DNA of 42,567 nucleotides from Barthelona sp. PAP020 (lineage: Eukaryota; Metamonada: BaSk clade), in NCBI GenBank assembly GCA_040182905.1, contig JARQWU010000064.1, positions 1 through 42,567 on the forward strand, given 5' to 3'. Shown here piece by piece: positions 28,778 through 37,736 of this stretch. The notes beneath the pieces are model-generated. The model saw nothing but the letters and a program-made list of their open reading frames with translations. It searched no databases and was not told the origin of the DNA. The translations under genes and the position numbers were made by a program. Position 1 is the first letter of the stretch; every line of letters starts with the position of its first letter.

Positions 28778-29192
28778 TTCCCCCTCTTTAAAAGAACTAT
28801 TTACATTGGTCTTTTCTTCTTTCTTTTGGAAGTTATTTATATTAGTTTTAGTCTTAGCAAGGGGTTCCAAAAGATTATTTTATAAGTTTTTAATTATTTT
28901 TTGCACACAATCAGCATAAATGATAAAATGTATGTCGCTATCATTTTAAACGTACCTGCCTGGAATTGAATAAAGGAAGATTGTTTTTTTTTTTACTAAT
29001 ACACTCATTCAACTTGAAATTCCACAAAATTTTTGAAATATGACAAAGAAAAACAAAAGGCAAATAATATTTATTTATTTAATAAATTATTATGGGTAAT
29101 ACATAAGTGTAAGCGCATTTTATTGCATATATTAAATATATTGTGTTGACAAACACAAATTATACAATAAAAATTTGATGAACAAAAAATTT
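28778..29192. other. Spacer containing a possible frameshifted C-terminal membrane extension
   Basis: The first part (to ~28919) holds the alternative-frame extension of the upstream coiled-coil gene. The rest, to the stop of the small acidic gene on the minus strand, is AT-rich with a T run near 28985 and shows no coding-like frame. Confidence 0.5.
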
Positions 29193-29399
29193 TTAAATCC
29201 ATTCATAAGTTCTGATAGAGTTTTCAATATTAATTTCCTCAATCAGTTCGTTGGCAAATGCTATTTGAGCAAGTTTAAATTCTTCTATTCTGTCATAATA
29301 TGGCTGAATAATAGAATCAGCAATAGAATCAGAATAATCTTGTGAATCATTTTCATTTTCACTATCTGAATGCTGAACAACTGTGTCGTATTGTGACAT
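29193..29399 (-). CDS. Small acidic hypothetical protein (68 aa)
   Basis: The frame runs from the ATG at 29399 (MSQYDTVVQHSDSENENDSQ) to the stop at 29193. It has an acidic Ser/Asp/Asn-rich N-terminal half with several casein-kinase-2-like S-D/E sites, then a helix (PYYDRIEEFKLAQIAFANELIEEI) that could bind a partner, and a C-terminal YEWI. Composition is strongly protein-like, in contrast to the surrounding F/K/N noise. I do not recognise it. It lies 218 bp downstream of the LRR gene on the same strand. Confidence 0.55.
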   Translation of the reverse strand: MSQYDTVVQHSDSENENDSQDYSDSIADSIIQPYYDRIEEFKLAQIAFANELIEEINIENSIRTYEWI

Positions 29400-29616
29400 G
29401 CTATAAAAAGACTATAAAAAGATTTGAAGAAAAAAAAAATTTAAAAAATAGCAAAATTTTTTTCAGATTTTTTCCAGATCCATTAGATTTCATCAAAGAA
29501 TATTTATAAAGATATAAATTATATTAATAGCTATTTTTTCAAAAAAGGATAAAAATAGTTCAACAAAATTTTCAAATTTCATCACAGAAAAAAACAACAA
29601 CAAAAAAGATTTTTTA

Positions 29617-30369
29617 TTAAATTTCACTTTCTTCATGAAGAATTTGACAGGCTTTATTCAATAATTGTTGAGCTTTTTTATCACATTGTAAAAATTGATT
29701 TTCAAAATAGCGAAAACCGTCATCCCTTATGTTTGAATTTATATCTTTGGGAATCAATTCAACATTCCAAGATTTTAATTTGGGCATTATTTTTTCAATA
29801 TTTTCCTTCCTGAAAGTTGCCAACATTTTTGTTTCTTTAATAATATTCAAATAGTCCTTTGTGGATATATCTTTCATAAAAATATGATCTAAAACAACTA
29901 ACTGAGAATAAATAGGCAAATTTTTCATCAAAATTTCATAGTTTTCTTCTAAGACTAACGGATTTTGTTGATCCAAAACATCAGCATCATCAAAATTTAT
30001 GGGTTTTAAATTTAAAATCCGTAGTTTTGAAAGATGATTTATGTTATTGAAATTAAGATTTGAAGGCAAATTATTGTGTTCTAAATGTAATTCTTTTAAG
30101 TTAAACAAATCGTCCAAACCATCTAAAGATGATAAATAATTTGAATTTACAATTAATACCTCCAATTTTGAAAGATTCCAAGAATTCAATTCTGAAAGTG
30201 ATCTTAATTTATTGTTTGATAAATTTAATCGTGTACAATTGGGTAAAAAATGAGAATTTAGTTTGTTAATATTCATACAACTCAAATCAAGACTAAAAAT
30301 CACTGTTGGATCTGTTTTTCCAGCACATGCATATATTAATTCATCAGTAACTTCCAATTGACTTGTCAT
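29617..30369 (-). CDS. Leucine-rich-repeat protein, LRRC61-like
   Basis: The gene encodes 250 aa from the ATG at 30369 (MTSQLEVTDELIYAC). About four LRRs of the SDS22/U2A' type lie at ~25-115 (CTRLNLSNNKLRSLSELNSW, LEVLIVNSNYLSSLDGLDDL, NLKELHLEHNNL), with an LRRcap-like segment at ~120-160 (NPLVLEENYEILMKNLP, QLVVLDHIFM). Residues after ~165 are a polar helical tail. The order of an N-terminal helix, LxLxxxxI repeats and a YE-x(5)LP-x-L-x-x-LD cap resembles LRRC61 and related small LRR proteins linked to cilia. The broad class is secure; the orthologue call is a guess. The ATPase gene upstream on the same strand is 125 bp away. Confidence 0.8.
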   Translation of the reverse strand: MTSQLEVTDELIYACAGKTDPTVIFSLDLSCMNINKLNSHFLPNCTRLNLSNNKLRSLSELNSWNLSKLEVLIVNSNYLSSLDGLDDLFNLKELHLEHNNLPSNLNFNNINHLSKLRILNLKPINFDDADVLDQQNPLVLEENYEILMKNLPIYSQLVVLDHIFMKDISTKDYLNIIKETKMLATFRKENIEKIMPKLKSWNVELIPKDINSNIRDDGFRYFENQFLQCDKKAQQLLNKACQILHEESEI

Positions 30370-30494
30370 TATTGGATCATTATTAATTTCAAACAAAAAA
30401 GGAATCTGAATGAAAATGATTTCTTTTCTCTCACCTTGTTAAACGAAAAAAAAAAAAAAAATGGTTATTTTTACACACATGAGATTGTTATTGT

Positions 30495-33146
30495 TTATCG
30501 AAGTTCAGCAGTTAGATCAACAGAATCAAATGTATTTGTATTTGTACTAAACCCAATAGTTGACAATTTTCTTGGGGACATAAGAAGATTTCTGGGTGAT
30601 CCAATGGATATTCTAGGAGATTTCACTGTTCTGGGAGAATCCAAACCTTTAGTTAAAAAATTTTTTGTTTCCTCTTTTTTTTTCTGACAATTTAAGTGAT
30701 ATTGCCAGATAGGATCTGTTAATGATGGATCAATTTCTTCAATAATCAATTTATGTTCGCCAATTCTGTGGGTTTTGTTTTGTTCTAAAAAATACCTTTT
30801 CGTAAAACGGCCATTGAACAACAAATAATACTCTGTTGGTGAATTAGCACCAGAAATATTTGAAGTTGTTGAAAAATCAAATGGATTCATGTAACAACCA
30901 ATTAATTTTGAAGTTAATTGAGCAAAATACTCTTTAACCGCTAAAACAGATGGAGGTTCAATTTTTTTGGGTTCTATTCTTTTCTTTTCAATTTTTTTTG
31001 GGGAATTAATGGTTCCAACAGAATTGGAAGAATTCAAAAAATCCTTTCTGGAAGTTTTTAACAGACTTCTGTTTGTAGTTGTTCTATCCATGTCAAGTTT
31101 TCTACCATTTGTCAACTTTGTAGAACTAAACAACATATTTGGGGAGAATGAATCATTTTTATTAAAATCTCCAGTTAAAAGAGGAGATGATGATGATTGT
31201 CTGACATAATCGCTGCGACTCAAAGTACGTTTGGGTGAAACAGGTTTTGATGCAATGGACTTAACAGGTGGAATACATTTAATTTTTAAAACCAATTCAG
31301 AAGAAATTTGAGGCTGTTTCATGATAAAAGTCTCCGCAATGTTTAAAAAGACAAATAAAGTTTCAAAAGAACCTAAAAATGCCTCATCACACCAGCACTT
31401 TAAAAACCTGTTAATATCTTGTGTTTTTCCCATTTTAAATCCTTGATGTAGCAACTCAAAAATATCACAAAGCATTGTATCACGTTGATCTTTGTAAAGA
31501 TAATTCCTCAAAACTTTTGTCAACTCAAAATCAACCAATTTATTTTGTATCACACGCTGATACGCCTGATTATCAATTTGTAAATTACAATTGTCAACAT
31601 ATATAACCAAGCTATCTTCTAATGCAATTAAATCACAACATAATGTTGAAATGGCTTTGATTACCATTGACAACCTTTGTTTTAAACTGAATAAATAATA
31701 ATCTCTTCTCACAATAAAATTCTTTTTCCATATTCCTTTTTTGAAAGATAATTCATTTAAAACACATCGTGGAATCAATGAATCAATGTAAATGTGTGAA
31801 TTAAAAGTAGTTTTCAATTCAAGCACCTCATGTAATATAGGTGCAACTCTAAGAGGATCAATACTCTCAAAATTGAAATTTTTTGAGATGTGTTCATCTG
31901 TTGAAAAACTTAACAATCCTTGAAGTTGGTCAACATATCTATTTGAAATGAAATTAAACAAAATTCGGTAACACTCATCAGATGGATAGTTTAATGCTAG
32001 TCTAAACATCTTATTCAAATATGAAGGAAACCACATGTGATTATCACTATTATTTAAACAAGGTTGAATAATTTCTTCATAAATTTGTCCACAAATATCT
32101 TCAAAAGTAGAAGATTCAACAGTATAAGGCAATACATTACCATCCAAACAATAATATGTGAACACTTTGAGATAATCATACAAATAATTACTGGAAACGC
32201 ATTGGGGTGTTGTGATGTACGTTGGAACACAACCAAATAGGGAATCGTACATATTTTGCAGAGATAAAAATTGGGTATGATTGAAATTTAATGTAGGTAA
32301 AATTCCAATTTCTAAACCAGTGATAATCCAAATAAAACCATCATTTTTTGTTCTAGCAAATAGTTGCCCAAAAAAAGAGGCTAACTGTTCTTTAGACTGA
32401 TTATCCAAACCAACCCACACCTTCTCAAAATCATCAATGGAGACGATGATGTTTGTTGAAGGATAATGTTGTCTAATATGTTTACAGAGGTTAATTAAAT
32501 CAGTCAATACATTGCTAAAAATATTTAACAAGCTTAAATCTGATGAATCAGACAGATGTTTATCCTTGGAAAACAAAGAAGTAAATGTGATTTGATGATT
32601 TAAAAAATCAATCATCTCGTTATCTTTCATAGAAATTTCATTTGAACAACAAGCCAAAAATTGATGTGCAAATTTCAATAAACATCTTAATAATTTGGCT
32701 TCATTATCACCAAAAGTAAATAATTCATAATCAAAATATGGATTAGAATCCAAAGAAAAATATAAACTCAGCGGTAATTCCCTTCGAAAATTCTGATAAA
32801 TAACAAAAGGTAAAATGTATTTGATGGTTGTTGTTTTCCCACAATATGGTCCTCCTTTAACAATAAATACATTTTGTTTTGAGTTCTTTTCATATGCAGC
32901 ATTAATTTGTTCCACAATATCATTATAACCAAAATAAAAGCTTTTCAAGTTTTTTTCTCCTTTGAATAACATCACATTTGAACAATCAGTTAAACTTAAT
33001 CCACTATCAACAGGATTCAAAAAATTAAAACTTGACAAAGGAGCTTGAAATGAATATTTGACCATATCAACCGCTTCCTGCCGTAAACTAACCAAATCAG
33101 AAATCAATCCTGGAATTGGGTCAACATTAGTTGTGGTGGATGTCAT
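30495..33146 (-). CDS. Large P-loop ATPase (STAND/AAA+-like) with SPxK/R-rich C-terminal region
   Basis: The gene encodes 883 aa from the ATG at 33146. Walker A is GGPYCGKT (98-105) in VFIVKGGPYCGKTTTIKYI; Walker B is NIIVSIDDFE (232-241), followed by a sensor-like GFIWIITGLE near 270. The middle (about 320-620) is a helical region with no domain I recognise. Residues ~640-710 and 830-870 are disordered and carry many minimal CDK or MAPK sites (SPKR, SPKK, SPRT, SPRI, SPRN, SPRK). The N-terminal GYNDIVEQINAAYE before Walker A is the kind of helix found in STAND and ORC-type ATPases. ORC4/ORC5-like and NACHT-like identities were considered but not supported. The multiple SPxR sites suggest cell-cycle regulation. 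Confidence 0.7.
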   Translation of the reverse strand: MTSTTTNVDPIPGLISDLVSLRQEAVDMVKYSFQAPLSSFNFLNPVDSGLSLTDCSNVMLFKGEKNLKSFYFGYNDIVEQINAAYEKNSKQNVFIVKGGPYCGKTTTIKYILPFVIYQNFRRELPLSLYFSLDSNPYFDYELFTFGDNEAKLLRCLLKFAHQFLACCSNEISMKDNEMIDFLNHQITFTSLFSKDKHLSDSSDLSLLNIFSNVLTDLINLCKHIRQHYPSTNIIVSIDDFEKVWVGLDNQSKEQLASFFGQLFARTKNDGFIWIITGLEIGILPTLNFNHTQFLSLQNMYDSLFGCVPTYITTPQCVSSNYLYDYLKVFTYYCLDGNVLPYTVESSTFEDICGQIYEEIIQPCLNNSDNHMWFPSYLNKMFRLALNYPSDECYRILFNFISNRYVDQLQGLLSFSTDEHISKNFNFESIDPLRVAPILHEVLELKTTFNSHIYIDSLIPRCVLNELSFKKGIWKKNFIVRRDYYLFSLKQRLSMVIKAISTLCCDLIALEDSLVIYVDNCNLQIDNQAYQRVIQNKLVDFELTKVLRNYLYKDQRDTMLCDIFELLHQGFKMGKTQDINRFLKCWCDEAFLGSFETLFVFLNIAETFIMKQPQISSELVLKIKCIPPVKSIASKPVSPKRTLSRSDYVRQSSSSPLLTGDFNKNDSFSPNMLFSSTKLTNGRKLDMDRTTTNRSLLKTSRKDFLNSSNSVGTINSPKKIEKKRIEPKKIEPPSVLAVKEYFAQLTSKLIGCYMNPFDFSTTSNISGANSPTEYYLLFNGRFTKRYFLEQNKTHRIGEHKLIIEEIDPSLTDPIWQYHLNCQKKKEETKNFLTKGLDSPRTVKSPRISIGSPRNLLMSPRKLSTIGFSTNTNTFDSVDLTAELR

Positions 33147-33415
33147 TTTAAAATTCGAAAATAATAAATGATTTTTTGAGTTTCGAATGAAACCTCATTT
33201 TTTTCTTACACAAATTGAAATTTTACCACTATAAATTTGGAATTTTGGAAATTTAAAAAGTATAAAATAATCAATTAAATGGAAAAATTGAAATTGAAAT
33301 AAAAGATTTAAAAAATATTGAATTTACAATGAAAAATACTAAAAAAAGCATATTTTTGAATAATTACAATTATTTTGTTTGTAAAATATATAACACACAA
33401 GAAAAGCTTGATAAA

Positions 33416-33895
33416 TTACTCCAAAACTTCAGATTTGGGATTTTCCAAAATAATATTTTCTGCTTCTGCTTCTTGTTCTTCTTCTAAAATTGGAGCTTTT
33501 TTTGTCATTTTTAACTTAGCCTCCTCAAATTGTTTGTTTTGCTCTTCAATATCTTCTTCAGTGATAACAATGGTATCTTTCTTTCTTTTCTTTTCTTTGT
33601 CATTATTATGAGCGGAAATATACTCATTAAAAATAATTTGAACATCATTTTTCAAACTTTCTAAACCCAAATCAACAAGAGCATCAAAAATATCGTCTTC
33701 ATTCATTTTTTTTCTTTTCTTATCTTCTTCAAGTTTTTCACTGGCAATACCTGCCAATTCGATTAAAAATTCATTGGTTATTTGACCAATGAAATCACGA
33801 CCTTTTTCGGTGAAATTCTTTTGAAGACCTGAGTCTTTAATGGATTCTGTGCATAATGATTTCAATCGAGACTTGGACAAAAAATCGTTGCTCAT
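33416..33895 (-). CDS. Histone-fold protein, NF-YB/DPB4/Dr1-like
   Basis: The gene encodes 159 aa from the ATG at 33895 (MSNDFLSKSRLKSLCTES). Residues ~6-100 give a histone fold: a short helix (LSKSRLKSLCTESIK), a long central helix (DFIGQITNEFLIELAGIASEKLEED), the basic link KKRKKM, and NEDDIFDALVDLGLESL, which parallels the NGEDLLWAMRTLGF segment of NF-YB. The C-terminal ~60 residues are acidic. Candidates are NF-YB, DPB4/POLE3 or the NC2 subunit Dr1; each pairs with an NF-YC-like partner elsewhere. It is divergent to the Aquarius-like gene with only 57 bp between the ATGs. Confidence 0.75.
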   Translation of the reverse strand: MSNDFLSKSRLKSLCTESIKDSGLQKNFTEKGRDFIGQITNEFLIELAGIASEKLEEDKKRKKMNEDDIFDALVDLGLESLKNDVQIIFNEYISAHNNDKEKKRKKDTIVITEEDIEEQNKQFEEAKLKMTKKAPILEEEQEAEAENIILENPKSEVLE

Positions 33896-33952
33896 TATTT
33901 TGAAAAAAAAAAAAAAAATCAAAAAGAACAGATTTTTTTTTTTGGTATTTTT
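33896..33952. promoter_or_regulatory. 57-bp divergent promoter
   Basis: This spacer between two divergent ATGs consists largely of an A tract near 33902-33917 and a T tract near 33931-33942. Both genes must be driven from here or from within each other's coding sequence. No TATA-like element fits. Confidence 0.5.
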
Positions 33953-36900
33953 ATGGGTTGGAAGGAAATATTTGAAGAAATTTTTTGTGAATGTGAAAAA
34001 GAAAATATCAATGATGAAAATTTGATTGAGATTTGCTGGGAAATTATTTTTTTTCAATCCATCTCCAATGAAAACAATATAATTATAAATAATGAAAACC
34101 TAAGTAAAAAATTAAAACTGAAGATAAGAAATGAATATGAAAAGAACCCTGCTTTGAAAAATAATGATTTAGAAAGGAAGTTCTTACACAAATTATCTTT
34201 TACAAATGAATTAAATATTGAGGAATATGATATGTATGAGTATTATTTTGCTTTTATCAATGATGTTATTGAAGTTTTTTTTGAGTATTTTTTTAATCAA
34301 ATTGAAGAGAACCTTAAGAACATAAATTATTATTTAATTGTTATTTTATGTTTAAACTATATGACATTAAATGGTCAAGATATCAGTTCATACATTTTTG
34401 AAAATGATGAGAGTAACATTTCGGTATTTTTTGCAAATTTTAATGATGTTTTGTTAAATTTGAATAATGAAAAATTTAACCGAAAAACTTTCAATCCCAT
34501 TGAAGCGTTTGTTTTCATTGATTTTTTGTGTGTATTGATACAAAATGGAATTGAACAATCACAGTTGTATTCAATAATTGGACCCTTAATTGCAAATGAA
34601 AACATAATAAGAGATTGCCGAAAATATTTTCCTTCAATCAAAATAGAAAAAAAAGATTGTAATGATGTGATGTTTTACATTTTTCAAAATGTAATCAGCA
34701 AAACATTTCCAAATAATGGTGAAATAGTTGAGCATAATTTTTTCTTTTTACTGTCGTTTTTACAATCTTGTGGTGATATTTGTTCTCAACCGTTGGGTGG
34801 ATTCTTAAGCTTAATGATATTAAATGAAGATTTTGGGATAAAGTTTTTGAATGAAAAGCCTTTGCCAATTTTAGGGTATTTATTAGATCTTGCAAATGAA
34901 TTGGAATATGAACAATCAAGTTCTTTGATTCATAATGTTGTCTTTTCAATTCATTCTTCAATTTCTTCTCATATAAAGAGACAATGTGAAGCTTTAAATT
35001 TACAATATCCAGATTGGATAGATGTACTTGCCAACGTTCATTCAAGTGACTTACCTGATGAAAAGTTCATTTTATCTAATACTGTACGTTTGGTTCCTTG
35101 TCCCAAGGTTTTAGTGAAATATACTTCAATTAGTGATTTAATCATTAGAAATGTATATTTATTCAAACTAGAAATGGCTTTTGGTGTTATTAATCATTTA
35201 AGAGATGTTGTTCAAGAAGAGACAAAAGTAAATGCTGAAGATAAGAAATTTCTCTTTGATTTGATTCCTGGAAATAATGATTTAAAATTCTATGGTAAAG
35301 TTGATGATGGAAAAATTGATATTGCGTATTTAATTAAAGCAACAAATGATGGGGAAATCCAATTGTTTAAAGGTCTTTGTTTGAAAGAATACAATATGCA
35401 AAATTCAATTATAGATGGCAAAACAGTTACCATTATTGATTTCGATATAGAAAAGGACATTGTTCATAAGGAAACTATTGATTCAAAAAATGAAATTTAT
35501 ACGCATATTCTGTTTCTTTCACCTTTATTTTTACCTACTTTTAAGCTTTATGAGTTTTTACAGAACAAATTATATGATTTAATTCAAAACACGTGGCCTG
35601 AATGGTTTAAACAATTGATTTTAGGAATGAAATCAAAGAAACAATGTCAATTAATAAGTTCTGCTATCCCTGGTATTCCACCAAATGTTATTCGTATTCG
35701 AGAAGTTACGCCTGATTCAATTTCTTTGTTCAAATTCTTCCAAGAATATTTACCCACGAGCAAATTAAGTTTTGAAGCAGGTAAAATTGATCAATATATA
35801 TCTTTTCAAACGCATAGAATAATGGGTGAAATGGTTGAAACTTCATTACAGTTTCCTGAAGCTAAAAATGCTCGCTATCTGTTATCAGAGGGTCAATTAT
35901 CGGCATTTTTGCATTCAATATTATGTTTTTTTACTTGTATCATTGGACCTCCTGGTTGTGGGAAAACTTTCACTGCAATTAGGATTTTGTTGCAATTTTT
36001 GTCGTTTGGATTGAATAACATGATCATTTGTGCCCATTCTAATCGTGCAGTTGATCAGATTATTGATGAGTTAATGAGTAATTTGAAAGAAGACAATCAG
36101 GTCATTTTTAGGTTAGGCAGTTCAACCACATCAATTTTATCGCATAAAGTTTCTTTTTTGGGAAAAATTGAAAGTTTTGTTGAGAAAATTAATGTAGAAA
36201 TTCTTCGAATCAATGATTTTTTTGCAAATTCTTCAGAATTTGATGAATTTGAGTGTGATAACCATTTAAATTCTGTAAATTGGTTAAATTTTATGCAACG
36301 AAAGTTTTTTGTGAACAATATTGAAAACAGAATTTCAAAGATCAAATCTGAATTTGAACAGGATCGTTTTGAATTTTGCGAAAGACATAACATTAAACAA
36401 GCGATTTTGAATGAAACATATGAATCTTTCGAAAATATTGACAACATTTTAAAACTTTTGAAACTTCCTAACAATAAATTGAGAAGTCATTTTTTGAGTA
36501 ATGCTAAATTCATTATTTGTACTATAAGTGGCGGTTTATTGAATTATTCTTTGCTTAATAAAATCATCCCTTCCGTTTTGTTCGTGGAAGAGGCTGGTAA
36601 GGTGTTAGAATCGGAGTTGCTTCCTTTGATTAGTTTAAAACCAAATAGAATTATTCTTATGGGTGATGATAGACAATTAGAACCTGTAATATTGTCTAAA
36701 ATTGTGGCAAAATCTTCCATGTCACAATCTTTGTTTCGTCGATTGCAAATTATTGGTGTTCCAGTTATAAAATTAAACAATCAAAGGAGATGTCATCAAG
36801 ATATTCAGAGCCTTTGGGAAGATGTTTACAAATTTTCAATTTCAAATGATCCAATCACAAATCGGGAATCAATCATATCTTCTGTGACGAAAAATTTGGA

Positions 36901-37519
36901 TAAAAGAGTAAAATGGAATAATGTTGAATATCGTGGTTCAAAAAAGAGAGAGACCAATGAGGCTGAAGCTTCTGCAATCAAAACATTTATTGAAAGTCAT
37001 ATTATTGATAAAATAAAAGAGAATCCTCAAACTATCGCAATTTTAACTCCTTACAAGAATCAAAAAGATTATCTTGAAAAAATAATTTTTAAAAGCCAAA
37101 AAATACAATCTATTCAGCATCTAAATTGTATCAATATTGCCACCACCGATGCTTTTCAAGGGTTAGAAGCAGATATTGTATTAATATCCATGGTTGCCAA
37201 GAATCCAACTTTGCATTTATGTAATACAAGGAGAATTACTGTATTATTATCAAGAGCAAGGAGAGATTTAATAATTTTTGGAAATTACACCACATTTTGC
37301 AGAAAACCAGTTTGGAAAGATATAGTCAGAAAAATGGTTATGCTCAATCAAGGTATTCACATTGAAAAAAAGAACAAAGATGTTAAAAGTGGAAATAATA
37401 TCCAAGCTGGGTCAAATAATGTAATTAAGAACTCGAAAAAAGATAAAAAGAAGCAAATAAGGTTTGATGCTGATCTGGATGAAGTTTTGGAGGTCATCAA
37501 TTCAATTGATGATTTATAA
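33953..37519 (+). CDS. AQR: Aquarius (AQR/EMB-4)-like SF1 RNA helicase
   Basis: The gene encodes 1188 aa from the ATG at 33953. Residues 1-~380 are helical (ARM-like). A segment near 390-410 (SISDLIIRNVYLFKLEM) matches the conserved Aquarius TLHDYLLRNFNLFRLES block. The helicase core has Walker A GPPGCGKT (665-672), HSNRAVDQI (motif Ia), VEEAG (E879-E880) in place of the DEAD-like box, GDDRQLEPVI (motif III), a REC2 region from ~940, AFQGLEADIVLISMV and SRARRDLIIFGNY (motifs V-VI). Aquarius binds introns upstream of the branch point in the spliceosome. The gene is shorter than metazoan AQR (~1480 aa). The ending is basic and disordered. The relatives UPF1 and SEN1 lack the Aquarius linker block, so AQR is the best fit. 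Confidence 0.85.
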   Translation: MGWKEIFEEIFCECEKENINDENLIEICWEIIFFQSISNENNIIINNENLSKKLKLKIRNEYEKNPALKNNDLERKFLHKLSFTNELNIEEYDMYEYYFAFINDVIEVFFEYFFNQIEENLKNINYYLIVILCLNYMTLNGQDISSYIFENDESNISVFFANFNDVLLNLNNEKFNRKTFNPIEAFVFIDFLCVLIQNGIEQSQLYSIIGPLIANENIIRDCRKYFPSIKIEKKDCNDVMFYIFQNVISKTFPNNGEIVEHNFFFLLSFLQSCGDICSQPLGGFLSLMILNEDFGIKFLNEKPLPILGYLLDLANELEYEQSSSLIHNVVFSIHSSISSHIKRQCEALNLQYPDWIDVLANVHSSDLPDEKFILSNTVRLVPCPKVLVKYTSISDLIIRNVYLFKLEMAFGVINHLRDVVQEETKVNAEDKKFLFDLIPGNNDLKFYGKVDDGKIDIAYLIKATNDGEIQLFKGLCLKEYNMQNSIIDGKTVTIIDFDIEKDIVHKETIDSKNEIYTHILFLSPLFLPTFKLYEFLQNKLYDLIQNTWPEWFKQLILGMKSKKQCQLISSAIPGIPPNVIRIREVTPDSISLFKFFQEYLPTSKLSFEAGKIDQYISFQTHRIMGEMVETSLQFPEAKNARYLLSEGQLSAFLHSILCFFTCIIGPPGCGKTFTAIRILLQFLSFGLNNMIICAHSNRAVDQIIDELMSNLKEDNQVIFRLGSSTTSILSHKVSFLGKIESFVEKINVEILRINDFFANSSEFDEFECDNHLNSVNWLNFMQRKFFVNNIENRISKIKSEFEQDRFEFCERHNIKQAILNETYESFENIDNILKLLKLPNNKLRSHFLSNAKFIICTISGGLLNYSLLNKIIPSVLFVEEAGKVLESELLPLISLKPNRIILMGDDRQLEPVILSKIVAKSSMSQSLFRRLQIIGVPVIKLNNQRRCHQDIQSLWEDVYKFSISNDPITNRESIISSVTKNLDKRVKWNNVEYRGSKKRETNEAEASAIKTFIESHIIDKIKENPQTIAILTPYKNQKDYLEKIIFKSQKIQSIQHLNCINIATTDAFQGLEADIVLISMVAKNPTLHLCNTRRITVLLSRARRDLIIFGNYTTFCRKPVWKDIVRKMVMLNQGIHIEKKNKDVKSGNNIQAGSNNVIKNSKKDKKKQIRFDADLDEVLEVINSIDDL

Positions 37520-37736
37520 ATTTGTTTTCCTTTTTTCTTTTCCCAAAATATTTTTGAACTTTTGATTTATAGCCAGCCTATCATGCCGCTGACTAAACAT
37601 CACAAAAACCCTTATTCAAAGCAGAAGTGTAAATAATGGAGACTCTGTTTAATATTCATCTTTAGGCTTTGATTGTTGGAGATTTTCCTGCGGAGAATAG
37701 ATATATATGTGTATAAAAAGACAAATACAAAAGAAT

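Noticed and set aside
30495-33146. Assignment of the P-loop ATPase to ORC4 or ORC5
   Set aside because: Beyond the Walker motifs I could not find the winged-helix end or the arginine-finger region expected, so the name was not used.
36030-36060. CTAATCGTGCAG resembling the intron acceptor inside the Aquarius gene
   Set aside because: It encodes the conserved HSNRAVDQI helicase motif in an unbroken frame, so it is coding.
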